DNA from: CAWJFJ01 sp963800065
GTDB lineage: Bacteria; Actinomycetota; Acidimicrobiia; Acidimicrobiales; UBA8190
NCBI GenBank assembly: GCA_963800065.1
Contig: CAWCZO010000008.1
Span: forward strand, 620,001 to 684,000
Direction of reading: 5' to 3'
DNA: 64,000 nucleotides
Shown here: positions 16,434 through 25,758 of the stretch, piece by piece
How the letters are laid out: each line of letters begins with the position of its first letter
Numbering within the stretch: position 1 is the stretch's first letter
Made by a program: the position numbers and the translations under genes
The notes under the pieces: model-generated
The model's database searches: none
The model's input: the letters and a program-made list of their open reading frames with translations, nothing else
What the model was told of the DNA's origin: nothing

Positions 16434-17660
16434 TTACGTCGGGCCCCGGCCGGACACCTCGAGGGCCAGGTCCCGGATCTGCCGGCGCACCGACGACCAC
16501 TGATACCGGGCCCGGAATTCCCGCTCCGCCTCGTCCACCAGGCGGCGGCGTAGTTGCGGCTCGACGAGCAACCGTGCACAGGCCGCGGCGAAGTCCTCGG
16601 CACCGTCGGCCAACAGGAGATGGCGCCCGTCCTCGAAGCCCAGCCCTTCGGCCCCCAGTCTCGTGGACACGATGGGGATCCGCTGGGCGGCGGCCTCGAG
16701 GATCTTCACCCGGGTGCCACTGCCGTAACGGACGGGGACGACGACGAGGTCGGCCCGCTCGAGCTCCGGCTCCATGGCGGCGACCCGTCCCACGACGCAG
16801 ACCTCGGGCCGTCGGTCGAGTCTGCTCACCGAGTCGTTCGCTTCCCCCACCAGCCGGACCATGACCTCCCCGGCGTGCACCCGGAGACGGGGCAGGATGT
16901 CCGACACCAGGAAACCGGCGGCATCGGCGTTCGGCGGATAGCGGAAATTGCCGGCCAGGAGAAGGGTGGGTGGATGGTTCACCTCCTGGCGTCCGACGGG
17001 GCGGGCGGGAGCGTCGTAACCGTTGGGCACCACCACGGCGTTGACCAGGCCCGACCTGGTGGCGTCGAGTTCGCTGCACAGCGCCACCCGGTCGACGGCG
17101 CCGGACACGTCGGCTTGGAGGTCTGCCCAACGACGGGCGTTCAGCCTGGCCTGGGCCATGCCGACGGCGTCATGGGCGCGGGCCAGGATCCCCGCCGGGC
17201 CGTGATCGGATCCGGTCGCTTCCAGCCGGCTCAGGATCTTGCGGTCCTCGAGATCGTCGAGATCGACGATCGTGGGACCGAGCCGGGGCCGGCCGAGGAG
17301 CTCGAAGGTGGCGGCCTTGCTGAACCAGGCCAGGTCGTAGGTTCCCGCCCTCCACGACTCGAAGGCACGACGGGGACCGGCGCCCTCTTCCTGGGCCAGT
17401 TCCAGCGGCAGGCGGGAGGAGGTGAGCCACATCACCCGCTTGGCCGGCGACCACGCCGGTCGGGGACGGACCACCGTCTCGAGCCGGACGTCCTCCAGCC
17501 CGGGGGGGAGGACGCAGGGCTCGCTCCGACGGGCGGGGACGAAGACGAACAGGTCGGTCTGGCCCAGCCCGGCGGCCACGTCGATCACCTGGGCCAGTCG
17601 CAGGTGCGAGCCGATGCTCACCGGCCAGGGGAAGTCCTGGGCCACCACCAGCGTCCTCAT
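16434..17660 (-). CDS. Glycosyltransferase family 4, first of a tandem pair
   Basis: 408 residues of GT-B fold. The N-terminus MRTLVVAQDFPWPVSIGSHL is the acceptor-side loop of GT4 enzymes. The donor-binding half has RYPPNADAAGFLVSDILPRL, then GSGTRVKILEAAAQRIPIVS, in which the Glu-containing EAAAQRIP loop binds the nucleotide sugar. The ATG at 17660 overlaps the stop of the upstream gene as ATGA, so the two are co-translated. It is a paralogue of 17657-18865 along its whole length. A cytoplasmic, retaining sugar transferase in a cell-surface glycan pathway is likely; the sugar and acceptor are unknown. The preceding in-frame codons contain no plausible protein. Confidence 0.9.
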   Translation of the reverse strand: MRTLVVAQDFPWPVSIGSHLRLAQVIDVAAGLGQTDLFVFVPARRSEPCVLPPGLEDVRLETVVRPRPAWSPAKRVMWLTSSRLPLELAQEEGAGPRRAFESWRAGTYDLAWFSKAATFELLGRPRLGPTIVDLDDLEDRKILSRLEATGSDHGPAGILARAHDAVGMAQARLNARRWADLQADVSGAVDRVALCSELDATRSGLVNAVVVPNGYDAPARPVGRQEVNHPPTLLLAGNFRYPPNADAAGFLVSDILPRLRVHAGEVMVRLVGEANDSVSRLDRRPEVCVVGRVAAMEPELERADLVVVPVRYGSGTRVKILEAAAQRIPIVSTRLGAEGLGFEDGRHLLLADGAEDFAAACARLLVEPQLRRRLVDEAEREFRARYQWSSVRRQIRDLALEVSGRGPT

Positions 17661-18865
17661 GGACCGGCCAGGCCCCGAGCCAGGGCGCCGATCTCCTGCT
17701 GGACGACCGACGACGCATAGCGTTCCTCGAAGAGGGAGTGAGCCTGGTCGACCATCGACGTCCGCAGCGCACGGTCGGCGATCAGACGGGCACAAGCGTG
17801 GGCCACGGCATCGGGATCGTCGGCCACCAGGAGGTGGGTGCCCGGACGGACCTCCAGTCCTTCGGCACCGACGGTCGTCGACACGACGGGGATGCGGTGG
17901 GCGAAGGCCTCGAGGATCTTCACCCGGGTCCCGCTGGCGTAGCGCAGGGGGATCACGATGACGTCGGCCCGGGACAGCTCGTCGGTGATGTCGGGCACCT
18001 GACCCGTCACGGTGACCGAAGGGCGATCGTCCAGTGCGGCCAGCGCCGGCGGGGCCAGACCGATCAGCCGGATCTGGGCGCCGGGGACGAGGGCGCGTAG
18101 TCGGGGGCCGATGTCCTCGACCAGGAAACGGGCGGCGTCGGCGTTGGGTGGGTAGCGCAACGTTCCTTGGAAGGAGATCACCGGAGGCGATGACACCTCG
18201 GCGCGTCCGACGGGGTGGGCGGGGGCGGGATAGCCGTTGCGGATGACACGGACGCCGGTGAGATCAGACCGGCGGGCGTCGAGTTCGCTGCAGACGACGG
18301 TGGCCGCCGACTTCCGGGCGGCCAGGTGGTGCAGTCGGCGCCACCGGCGGACGTCCTCCGCCGTCCACCACCGGGCCGCCCGGCGCCGGAGTGGTCCACG
18401 GTGCTCACCGGGCCGGCGGGGCAGCGACGAACGGGCCAGGATCTTCTCGTCCTCGAGGTCGTCGATGTCGATCACGACCGGGCCGGGGACGGACTCTCCC
18501 GCCAGGACCCATGCCCGAACCTGAAAGAACCACACGAGGTCGTAGGTTCCGGCCATGAACCTCCGCAGGGCCGAACTCATGACCGGGCGGGCCCGCAGGG
18601 GCATCTCGAACGGTACCGTGGGCCGGCCGATGCAGCGGGCCAGGTCACCGAGGCCGGGCGGCCTGTCGTCGATGGTGATGCGCTCGATGCGCTCCGGCGC
18701 CGGTGCCGTCGGCGGGTCGGCGAAATCGGTCCGCCTCTCGGATACGGCCGAGAACAGCTCGACCGGTCCACAGCACGACAGTCCTTCGATGGTGTTCGTC
18801 AGCCGGAGACGGGAACCGCTGTTCGGAGGCCACGGATATTCGGTGGCGACCAGCAACGTCCTCAT
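17657..18865 (-). CDS. Glycosyltransferase family 4, second of a tandem pair
   Basis: 402 residues. N-terminus MRTLLVATEYPWPPNSGSRL; Asp-rich middle VVIDIDDLEDEKILA, equivalent to IVDLDDLEDRKILS of its neighbour; donor site ASGTRVKILEAFAHRIPVVS. The two enzymes probably arose by tandem duplication and then specialised for successive sugars. It is transcribed first and overlaps the next gene by four bases. Together with the membrane protein at 18911-21046 and the GT2-methyltransferase at 21183-22625, all on the minus strand, it makes up a glycan-synthesis cluster. Confidence 0.9.
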   Translation of the reverse strand: MRTLLVATEYPWPPNSGSRLRLTNTIEGLSCCGPVELFSAVSERRTDFADPPTAPAPERIERITIDDRPPGLGDLARCIGRPTVPFEMPLRARPVMSSALRRFMAGTYDLVWFFQVRAWVLAGESVPGPVVIDIDDLEDEKILARSSLPRRPGEHRGPLRRRAARWWTAEDVRRWRRLHHLAARKSAATVVCSELDARRSDLTGVRVIRNGYPAPAHPVGRAEVSSPPVISFQGTLRYPPNADAARFLVEDIGPRLRALVPGAQIRLIGLAPPALAALDDRPSVTVTGQVPDITDELSRADVIVIPLRYASGTRVKILEAFAHRIPVVSTTVGAEGLEVRPGTHLLVADDPDAVAHACARLIADRALRTSMVDQAHSLFEERYASSVVQQEIGALARGLAGP

Positions 18866-18910
18866 GCGGACCGCATTCTCGAAGGCACGAGGCGAATGAT
18901 AAGCGTCCGG

Positions 18911-21046
18911 TCAGCCTCGCCCGGCGCTGACCACCGTCTGGCAGAACGAGGTCTTCTCGGGCTTTGCCTTCCTCGTGGTTTGGAGGAACGAGACGGGCGC
19001 ACCGGGCGCGTTGGGCAGGGGGAGGACCGTGGTTCGCCCATTCGGGAGAAGGGCGCTCAGTGAGACCTTGCCTCGGATGGCGACGCTGAGAACCCGGAGG
19101 TAGGGGTCGGCGGTGACGACGACGGCGACCTTCTGCCCCCGTTTCACCTTGACCGTCTTGCCGACATCGTTGAGGTGCGGACCCGAGAGATCGAAACGGA
19201 TGCGATTCGAACCCTTGGTGGCCATGGAGATGGTGTCGCGCCCGATGGTCATGATGGGGAACGGGTGTGTCGATCCGACCAGGGACGCCTTGACCTTGAC
19301 GGAGAACCGGTGGGTGCCGCTGGCCGGATGTTGGAGGGCGAACCACGTCTTGTGCTCCAGCTGCTGGGCCGGGAAGGTGGCGTAGGAGTCGCCGGTGGAG
19401 AGGTAGAGAGCCCGGCAGTCACCCACGTCGAACAGGGTGTCGGCCGGCGCGTAGTAGGGGAGGTGCTCTCCGTGCACGATGTTCGGCGTCAGGGGGAGCC
19501 CCAGGGCGTTGGCGAAGTGCACCTGCCATCGCACGTAGGCGATCGCTCGCGGAGTCGCCCAGTCGCTCTGCGGGGTGGTGGCAATGGCCAGATTGGCCAC
19601 CACGGAAGCCACCGTGAGCACGGCGGTGGTACCCATCAGAAGGCGCCGCCGCGATCGCCGCCAGTCGAGGGTGCGGCCCCACAGGTCGACCAGGCCGACG
19701 GCGCTGGCCACGATGAGGAGGGGGAGGAAGTCGGCCAGGTAACGGTCGGAGATGTAGTCGAAGATCATGACGGGGCCGCACGCCAGGGCCGCCGCCAGGA
19801 TGATGAGACGGGTCATGGAGCCCCGTCCGAGGGTCCGGCGCCGGAAGGAGGCGAAGCCGCCCCAGCACGTGAGGAGGAAGAGCAGGGGCATGGACGCCGT
19901 CAGGCTGGCCGTCCGGTTGGCGCTGTCGAGGACCACGCCCACCGCCCGGGCCGGCTCGGCCGGCAGGGTGATGAAGGGGAACACCGACGTGAGTCGGATC
20001 CCCCCCGGCCACAGATAGGCCAGCGCCGTGCTGGGCAGGAACTGCAGGCCGTACCCCTTGCCCCCGCTGCCCGCCAGGGCGGCCCGCCGGTGGGCGTTCA
20101 CGTGGGTGAAGATCTGCTCGTTGAGCGGGACCCCGAAGGGGACGCCGAACTTGAGCAGGTTGACGACGGTGAGGGCGATCAGGGGCACGATCGCCGCCAG
20201 GGCCATGGGCAGCACCCAGCGCCGGTTCTCGTCCCCGCCGCGTCCGAGGGCCAACCATCCGGTGACGAGCAGGGCGCCGGCGATGCAGGCGTAGCCGGTG
20301 GGCAGGCGGTTGAGACTGGCGGCCAGGACCAGACCGCCACAGGCCCAGATCCGGCCCCGCGACGGTCTCTCCATCACCCCCAGGAGCGCGAACATGCTGC
20401 CCACGGTGAGCGCCACGCTCCACACCAGGTCCTCGTCGTAGACCCAGGCGTTCGAGGCCAGGAAGACGAACACCGAGCCGCCCATCATGGTGGCCATCAG
20501 CAGGCCGTACGAGGACGCCTCCATCCGGCCCAGCGCCACCGGTCCCCGCAGCACCATCCGCACCCGCCACAGCAGCAGCGCGCAGAAGACCCCGGCCACC
20601 AGCCAGCCCAGCAGCATGTAGGGAGCGGTCAGGCGCCCGTCGTACCGGGAGGTGAGAGCCAGAACGGGCAAGCGGATCAGCGACGGGAAGATCCCGAAGT
20701 ACGTGTAGGTGTGTCCGTTGCGGACGAAGCCTTCGACGCCCAGCGAGTCGGTCGGCACCCAGAGATGCCCGTGGAGCATGGCCCGGCCCTGCAGGTCGTA
20801 GAAGTTGCCCCCGGGGAAGGTCCGCCGAAGGGGCTGGATGGTCTTGTCCCAGACGTCCCACAGGATCCACAGGTAGGGGACCAGGGCGGCCACCAGACCG
20901 ACGGTGACGGCGTTGACGAAGCGACGACGGTCGCTCGAGGACGGACGTCGTTTCCGGGGGGTGCGCCGCCCCGTCTCGGCGTCCTCGTCCATCACGCCCT
21001 CGGCGACGGTCCTGGTGGATGTCGCCGGGTCGTCGACCTCAGTCAC
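18911..21046 (-). CDS. Large polytopic membrane protein, possible GT-C glycosyltransferase
   Basis: 711 residues. A charged cytoplasmic N-terminus of about 45 residues (ETGRRTPRKRRPSSSDRRR) is followed by about ten hydrophobic helices (FVNAVTVGLVAALVPYLWIL to VLTVASVVANLAIA). A soluble extracytoplasmic C-terminal region of about 220 residues ends the protein. The loop after helix one (YDLQGRAMLHGHLWVPTDSL) is where GT-C enzymes carry their catalytic Asp; here Asp in YDLQGRA is a candidate. That would make it a polyprenyl-phosphate-sugar-dependent transferase, but I do not recognise a defined family. The start is GTG at 21046. Its placement between sugar transferase genes supports a role in surface glycan assembly. 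Confidence 0.7.
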   Translation of the reverse strand: MTEVDDPATSTRTVAEGVMDEDAETGRRTPRKRRPSSSDRRRFVNAVTVGLVAALVPYLWILWDVWDKTIQPLRRTFPGGNFYDLQGRAMLHGHLWVPTDSLGVEGFVRNGHTYTYFGIFPSLIRLPVLALTSRYDGRLTAPYMLLGWLVAGVFCALLLWRVRMVLRGPVALGRMEASSYGLLMATMMGGSVFVFLASNAWVYDEDLVWSVALTVGSMFALLGVMERPSRGRIWACGGLVLAASLNRLPTGYACIAGALLVTGWLALGRGGDENRRWVLPMALAAIVPLIALTVVNLLKFGVPFGVPLNEQIFTHVNAHRRAALAGSGGKGYGLQFLPSTALAYLWPGGIRLTSVFPFITLPAEPARAVGVVLDSANRTASLTASMPLLFLLTCWGGFASFRRRTLGRGSMTRLIILAAALACGPVMIFDYISDRYLADFLPLLIVASAVGLVDLWGRTLDWRRSRRRLLMGTTAVLTVASVVANLAIATTPQSDWATPRAIAYVRWQVHFANALGLPLTPNIVHGEHLPYYAPADTLFDVGDCRALYLSTGDSYATFPAQQLEHKTWFALQHPASGTHRFSVKVKASLVGSTHPFPIMTIGRDTISMATKGSNRIRFDLSGPHLNDVGKTVKVKRGQKVAVVVTADPYLRVLSVAIRGKVSLSALLPNGRTTVLPLPNAPGAPVSFLQTTRKAKPEKTSFCQTVVSAGRG

Positions 21047-21182
21047 GCGCCGTCAATCGAACGGCGTCAGAGCCCAGGCGGAGCATGGTTCGACGGTCCC
21101 TGGAGATGGCGGGCTGACGCCGAGACGACCGTGCGCTTCCGGCAGTCGACCTGCCGTACCGGAAGCGCCCCGATGGCAGGTC

Positions 21183-22625
21183 TCAGGCGGGCTCCAATTC
21201 GAACAGGAGCTGGTATCCGAAGAGGGTCGGAGACAGGGCCGTACCCAGGTGGTCCAGTCCCGAGACCACGCTGATGGCCCAATCGGGAGCGGGTCCGCCT
21301 CGTGCTGCCACCTCCAACGGGAGCCCGGAGATCGAGCGGCGACGTACCCGCATGCCGGCGCCGTGGGCCATCCGTTCGAAGCTGCTGCGGGTGAAGAAGC
21401 GAAGGTGCCCGGCGTCGAAGATGCCGCGCCGCTCGTAGTCGAAGCGCCCGAAGAGCACCCGCAGGCGCGGGTACCAGTGGGCCACGTTGGGGATGCTGAC
21501 CATCACCACTCCACGCGGGGCCAGGACGCCACTGAGCTGCGCCAGGAGAGCAGCCGGGTCGACCAGGTGCTCGAAGACGTCGGCGCCGACGACCACGTCG
21601 AAGTCGGTCCCGATGTCGGACGGGAGGCCCTGGTTGAGATCGGCCTCGATGAAGCCGTCGAGGCGATCGGCGACGCCGTCGAGCTTGACGGAATCGACCC
21701 CGATCACCGTGTGCCCCTGGAGCCGGATCTGCTCGCCCAGCCGGCCGTCGGAGCACCCGAGGTCCAGGACGCGCTTGGGCTGGCCTTCGTTCAACCACTC
21801 CATCAGCTTGTTGTGGGAGGAAGCGGCTGACACCTTCAGCTCGTAGCCGGCGTCGGCGAAGGCCATGTCGCCCGATCCGAATCCCATCTTGTGGAGGCGG
21901 TAGCGAAGGACGTCCAGGACGACGTCCTTGGCATAGCGCATCCCGTTCACGTTGCAGAGCTCGTCGCCGTAGTACGTCGGGATGGGTACTTCGACCATCC
22001 GCTTGTTCGCTTCCAGGAGCTGGAGGATGATCTCGGTGTCGAAGTCGAATCCATCGGAGTTCGACTCGAAGGGGATGTCCTTGAGGGCATCGACCCGGTA
22101 GGCCCGGTAGCCGCTGTGCCACTCGGTCAGGTTCAGCCCGGTGGCGGCGTTGGAGAACCGACTCAGGATGCGGTTGCCGACGTATTTGTACAGCGGCATC
22201 CCCCCCATGCGGGCCGATCCGAGCTCCATCATGCGGGACCCGAAGACGGCATCACAGCTGGAATCGTTGAAGGGGGTGATGAGGTCCTCGATGACCTCGG
22301 GGGCGTATTGGCCGTCCCCGTGGAGCAACACCACGATGTCGAGATCGTGTTCGATGGCCCAGCGGTACGCCGCCTTCTGGTTCCCGCCGTAGCCCAGGTT
22401 CTGGGGGCGTCGGATCACCGTGAGCGGCAGGTCGGTCTGCTTCTGGTACTCCATCCCCACCACGTAGGTGCAGTCGCTGCTGGCGTCGTCGCAGACGACC
22501 ACCTCGGCCACGCGCTCACGGAAGCTCTTCGGAAGCCGGTCGAGGACGGTGTGAAGGGTCGACGCGGCGTTGAACGCGACGACGACGACCCCGATCCGCT
22601 CGGTACGTCCACGCTTACCCGCCAT
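21183..22625 (-). CDS. GT2 glycosyltransferase fused to a class I SAM methyltransferase
   Basis: 480 residues. Residues about 10-235 are a GT-A fold family 2 enzyme: GVVVVAFNAASTLHTVLDRL, VVVCDDASSDCT, and LLHGDGQYAPEVI, where the DGQ/DxD-like site binds metal and nucleotide sugar. Residues about 270-480 are a Rossmann methyltransferase: KRVLDLGCSDGRLGEQI (SAM motif I), VGADVFEHLVDPAALLAQL and LAPRGVVMVSIPNVAHWYP. The GT part resembles dolichyl/polyprenyl-phosphate mannosyl- or glucosyltransferases. The product may thus be a lipid-linked sugar while the methyltransferase caps or modifies a glycan; this link is inference. ATG at 22625. First gene of the minus-strand glycan cluster. Confidence 0.92.
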   Translation of the reverse strand: MAGKRGRTERIGVVVVAFNAASTLHTVLDRLPKSFRERVAEVVVCDDASSDCTYVVGMEYQKQTDLPLTVIRRPQNLGYGGNQKAAYRWAIEHDLDIVVLLHGDGQYAPEVIEDLITPFNDSSCDAVFGSRMMELGSARMGGMPLYKYVGNRILSRFSNAATGLNLTEWHSGYRAYRVDALKDIPFESNSDGFDFDTEIILQLLEANKRMVEVPIPTYYGDELCNVNGMRYAKDVVLDVLRYRLHKMGFGSGDMAFADAGYELKVSAASSHNKLMEWLNEGQPKRVLDLGCSDGRLGEQIRLQGHTVIGVDSVKLDGVADRLDGFIEADLNQGLPSDIGTDFDVVVGADVFEHLVDPAALLAQLSGVLAPRGVVMVSIPNVAHWYPRLRVLFGRFDYERRGIFDAGHLRFFTRSSFERMAHGAGMRVRRRSISGLPLEVAARGGPAPDWAISVVSGLDHLGTALSPTLFGYQLLFELEPA

Positions 22626-23060
22626 CGGCCCTCACCCCCGTGCCCCGGCTCGACCAACGGCCGGCCCCAATGCGTCACCGTCTACAGGTCACCGGCTACC
22701 CCAGCCCGGAGGTCGATGTCGTCCCAGACCACCGACCGTGAGCCACCGGCCGCCCACGGCCCCGAAGCAATGATTGCCGCCCGCCGGAGCCGTGTCACCG
22801 TCAATTCTGACTAAGCGCCTTTGAGCGGTTGTTGTGTCCCTCTTAACGAGTTTAGCCCCGCTACCAGGGCTTCGGGGCTCGCCCACCCGGTTTTACCGAC
22901 CCCCCCCGCCGTTCCCTCGACGGTGACGACGAGAACCCCTGGCCCGGGCCCCCCGGGGTCCGCCCCCGCCCCGTCGGCGACCCCGAGGATCAACGGTCGG
23001 CGGGAGTGGCCACCGTAGGATTCGGTCGTGCCGACGAGAACCGAGAGTAGGGAGAACACG
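22626..23060. other. Divergent intergenic region between glycan cluster and lipoprotein gene
   Basis: About 435 bases with no gene. AGCCCCG (22854-22860) and CGGGGCT (22873-22879) form a 7-bp hairpin stem with a 12-base loop. The region must hold the promoters for both directions, but I cannot place them with confidence. Confidence 0.4.
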
Positions 23061-23819
23061 GTGGCGGAGGCCGGCTCCGTGGGGCCCCGTCGCCGGGTGT
23101 CAGCGGTGGGCGCTGCCGCCCTCGTCCTGGGCGGCTTCGCCCTCACCGGATGCTCGATCGTGAAGACGGTCGAGAAGGTCAAGAACGATGTGGAGGGGAA
23201 CAAGGCCACCATCGACGCCTTCACGGGCAAGATCCAGTCCGGCGAGGCGACCGCCTTCGAGGCCACCTACGTCACGACGGGGAGTGCGCCGGCCACCATC
23301 GTCTACGCCGTCCAACCGCCCAAGGGTCTGGCCTTCACCGATACCCCGTCGAGCGCCGGCGGCGCCAGCGTCGACGTGGTGGTGAACGCCTCCGGTGAGT
23401 ATTCCTGCACGCCGCCGTCGGGATCGACATCGACCTGGTCCTGCGAGAAGTTGGGCGCCGCCAGCGCCGCCGCCCAGAACAAGGTGTTCGACTTCTACAC
23501 ACCGTCACACTGGATCGGGTTCCTCAGGGACTTCTCGCTGGCCGCCGGCGTCGCCGGGGACAAGGTGACGTCGTCGTCCATGGCGGTGAACGGGTTCAAC
23601 ATGCAGTGCGTCGACTTCAACGCACCGGGCGTGGCGGGGACGAGCACCATCTGCACGACGGCCCAGGGCATCCTCGGGTATGTCAAGGTCGCCTCGGACC
23701 CGACCAGCTTCGAGATCAAGAGCTACTCGGGGTCGCCTTCCGCCTCGTTGTTCCAGCTGCCCCCGGGCGCCAAGGTGACGACACCGCCGCCGCCGACCCC
23801 GCAGGGGGGAGCCAGTTAG
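23061..23819 (+). CDS. Lipoprotein of unknown function
   Basis: 252 residues from the GTG at 23061, chosen because AGGGAGA stands just upstream; an in-frame GTG at 23028 is possible. A signal peptide (VGAAALVLGGFALTGC) ends in the lipobox LTGC, so the protein is lipid-anchored outside the membrane. The mature part starts with a charged helix (VKTVEKVKNDVEGNKATID) and continues as a beta-rich domain with FEATYVTTGSAPATIVYAVQ, resembling mycobacterial LppX/DUF-type lipid-carrier proteins in layout only. The Pro-rich tail (TTPPPPTPQGGAS) is flexible. No function is assigned. Confidence 0.8.
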   Translation: MAEAGSVGPRRRVSAVGAAALVLGGFALTGCSIVKTVEKVKNDVEGNKATIDAFTGKIQSGEATAFEATYVTTGSAPATIVYAVQPPKGLAFTDTPSSAGGASVDVVVNASGEYSCTPPSGSTSTWSCEKLGAASAAAQNKVFDFYTPSHWIGFLRDFSLAAGVAGDKVTSSSMAVNGFNMQCVDFNAPGVAGTSTICTTAQGILGYVKVASDPTSFEIKSYSGSPSASLFQLPPGAKVTTPPPPTPQGGAS

Positions 23820-23875
23820 TTGCTGGGCCGCCGAAGCCCGTGGAGGCCGTCCACGGGAGCTGCTTCACTGACGCT

Positions 23876-24385
23876 GTGACCGACGTTCGGACAGCGCGCC
23901 TCCAGCTTGACGCGGTCGACGTCGAAGAGGCGGAACGCATCGCCGCCGGGAGCGCGGCACCGGCCGATGCCTGGGCCGACGACTTCCCCTTCGAAGGCGA
24001 CGTCGGCGCAGTGGGAGGATTTCTTCGTGCCACCGCCCAGCATGGAGAGCAACGGCCCTTCGGCTACTACCGGATCAGCCGGCTGGCCGATGGACGGGCC
24101 GTCGGGGGGATCGGCTTCAAGGGCCGGCCCGACGGCGGCTGCGTCGAGATCGGTTTCGGCCTGGCGCCGTCGGCCCGCGGCCACGGCTACGCCGCCGAGG
24201 CGGTCGTCGCCTTGCTGGCCGTTGCCGCCGACCACGGACTGTCCAAGGTGATCGCCGACACGGCTCCGGACAACGTCGCTTCGCAACGGACGCTCATCCG
24301 GGCCGGATTCCGCCTGGTGGGCACCGACGCCGAACTCCACCACTACGAGACGCTCCTCGGTATCGGGGATCGTCCCGTGCCGTAG
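23876..24385 (+). CDS. GNAT-family N-acetyltransferase
   Basis: 169 residues, a single GNAT fold. N-terminal strand VTDVRTARLQLDAVDVEEAE; acetyl-CoA binding site IGFGLAPSARGHGYAAEAVV with the R-G-H-G-Y-A pyrophosphate loop; closing motif APDNVASQRTLIRAGFRLVG typical of RimJ/RimL-like enzymes. These transfer an acetyl group to amines or protein N-termini; the substrate is unknown. The GTG at 23876 is chosen because it opens directly at the family's usual N-terminus. It follows the lipoprotein gene by 56 bases and may be co-transcribed. Confidence 0.9.
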   Translation: MTDVRTARLQLDAVDVEEAERIAAGSAAPADAWADDFPFEGDVGAVGGFLRATAQHGEQRPFGYYRISRLADGRAVGGIGFKGRPDGGCVEIGFGLAPSARGHGYAAEAVVALLAVAADHGLSKVIADTAPDNVASQRTLIRAGFRLVGTDAELHHYETLLGIGDRPVP

Positions 24386-24460
24386 TCCGCCGCCGGTGCC
24401 CTCAGGCCTTCTGCGTGATCTTGCGCGAGCCGTTGGCCCTCGCCTCGTGGCCGGCTCGTC

Positions 24461-25666
24461 CTACGACGCCACGTCCGGCGACGAGGCCGACTTACCGTTG
24501 GTGTTGACGGCGACGATCACGAAGTACTCCTTCGGCTTCTTGGCCACCTTCTTGATGGTGACCGTGTGGGCCGTGGGTCCGGAGACCGTCGCCTTCGGGG
24601 CACCCGAGGTCGACACCGTGGGGGAGGTCGACTCGTAGATGTCGTAGCCGGTGATGGCCGAGCCGCCGTTGGAGGCCGGGTCCGTCCAGGTGATGGTGGC
24701 GTTCTTACCTTTGAGCTTGAGCTTGGGCGACGTGGGGGCACCGGGCACGGTGGAAGGCGTGGCGTTCACCACGGGGGAGGACGCCGCCGACTGGCCGTCG
24801 ATGTTCACGGCGGTGACCACGAAGTAGTACTCGGTGCCGTTGGTGAGCCCGGTCACCGGCGCCGAGATGGCGGTGGCCGAGGCCGTGGCGGCCGGGGTAC
24901 CCGAGGTCGAGACCGTGGGGGTGGTCGAGTCGTAGATGTCGTAGCCGCTGACGTTGGTGCCGCCGTTCGAGGTCGGGGCCGTCCAGTGGACGGTGGCCGA
25001 GGCGTTGCCGCCGGTGGCCGAGGGCGATCCGGGCGCGGCCGAGACCGTTCCGGGGAACCAGACGAAGCCGTTGGGGTCGCCCCCGCTGGCCGTGAAGGTG
25101 ACCTGCTCGTTCCAGTAGTCGCTCAGCACCCCGGCCGGGGTGGCGCAGGCGATGCCGGCATCCCAGACCCCCCTCGAACCGCTGTAGAGAAGACCGTTCG
25201 ACCCCGTCAGGGCGATCTCGCCCTGGGAGACCAGAGGGGCCCACTCGTAGTCGTTGAGGATCCCGATGACCAGGCCGCTGGTCGGCTCGGTGTCGATGCC
25301 GTCCCAGGGTTTGCCGTTGATGTCGACGAGACCGAGGTCGTTGGAGGCGAATCCCGAGCTGAAGCTGAGGGAGCTGACGGCGGTGCCGGAGGGGACGAGA
25401 TAGCTGTACTCGTGGCTGCCGTCGCCGGCGGTGTCGCCGCTGCAGACGGATCCGGTGGGCAGGGCGACCGTGAATTGCGTCGACGAGGACTGGCTACCGT
25501 TGAACTGTGTGGTCGTCCCGGGCTGGTCGATGGTGGCCACCCCGTCCAGGGTTGAGGCCGAGGCCGCCGTCGATGCCGCCAGGTAGAGCCCTACCGAGCC
25601 CGCCAGCGCCAGGATGGCCACCCCGACGCGCCCACCCTTGGTGTCGTTCCGACGCCCCAGGCTCAT
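24461..25666 (-). CDS. Secreted protein with two fibronectin type III domains
   Basis: 401 residues. Signal peptide VGVAILALAGSVGLYLAAST followed by ASAS; ATG at 25666 with AAGGGG upstream. The N-terminal domain (about 40-210) is an unrecognised beta-rich module with an internal pair of Cys (VCSGDTAGDG; GIACATPAG). Two fibronectin III repeats follow, with SGYDIYDSTTPTVSTSGTP / TGYDIYESTSPTVSTSGAP and the closing strands EYYFVVTAVNIDGQSA / EYFVIVAVNTNGKSA. Fibronectin modules in bacteria are spacers or sugar/protein binders in secreted enzymes and adhesins. No catalytic motif is seen. It has its own promoter at 25729-25758. Confidence 0.88.
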   Translation of the reverse strand: MSLGRRNDTKGGRVGVAILALAGSVGLYLAASTAASASTLDGVATIDQPGTTTQFNGSQSSSTQFTVALPTGSVCSGDTAGDGSHEYSYLVPSGTAVSSLSFSSGFASNDLGLVDINGKPWDGIDTEPTSGLVIGILNDYEWAPLVSQGEIALTGSNGLLYSGSRGVWDAGIACATPAGVLSDYWNEQVTFTASGGDPNGFVWFPGTVSAAPGSPSATGGNASATVHWTAPTSNGGTNVSGYDIYDSTTPTVSTSGTPAATASATAISAPVTGLTNGTEYYFVVTAVNIDGQSAASSPVVNATPSTVPGAPTSPKLKLKGKNATITWTDPASNGGSAITGYDIYESTSPTVSTSGAPKATVSGPTAHTVTIKKVAKKPKEYFVIVAVNTNGKSASSPDVAS

Positions 25667-25728
25667 GTCCCGCCCCTTCAGTAGTTCCGCTTGCCGCCCG
25701 CTATCTAGAGTTTGTCTATCGGATTTCT

Positions 25729-25758
25729 AGTATAGAGGGAAATAGAAGCAAAAGACAA
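25729..25758 (-). promoter_or_regulatory. Promoter of the fibronectin-domain gene
   Basis: On the minus strand a -35-like TTGTCT (25758-25753) is followed after 18 bases by -10-like TATACT (25734-25729), about 60 bases before the ATG. The sequence is unusually AT-rich for this window. Confidence 0.6.

Noticed and set aside
19175..21274. 699-codon open frame on the plus strand opposite the large membrane protein gene
   Set aside because: Gly/Arg/Gln/His-rich with no motifs, while the minus strand encodes a coherent multi-helix protein.
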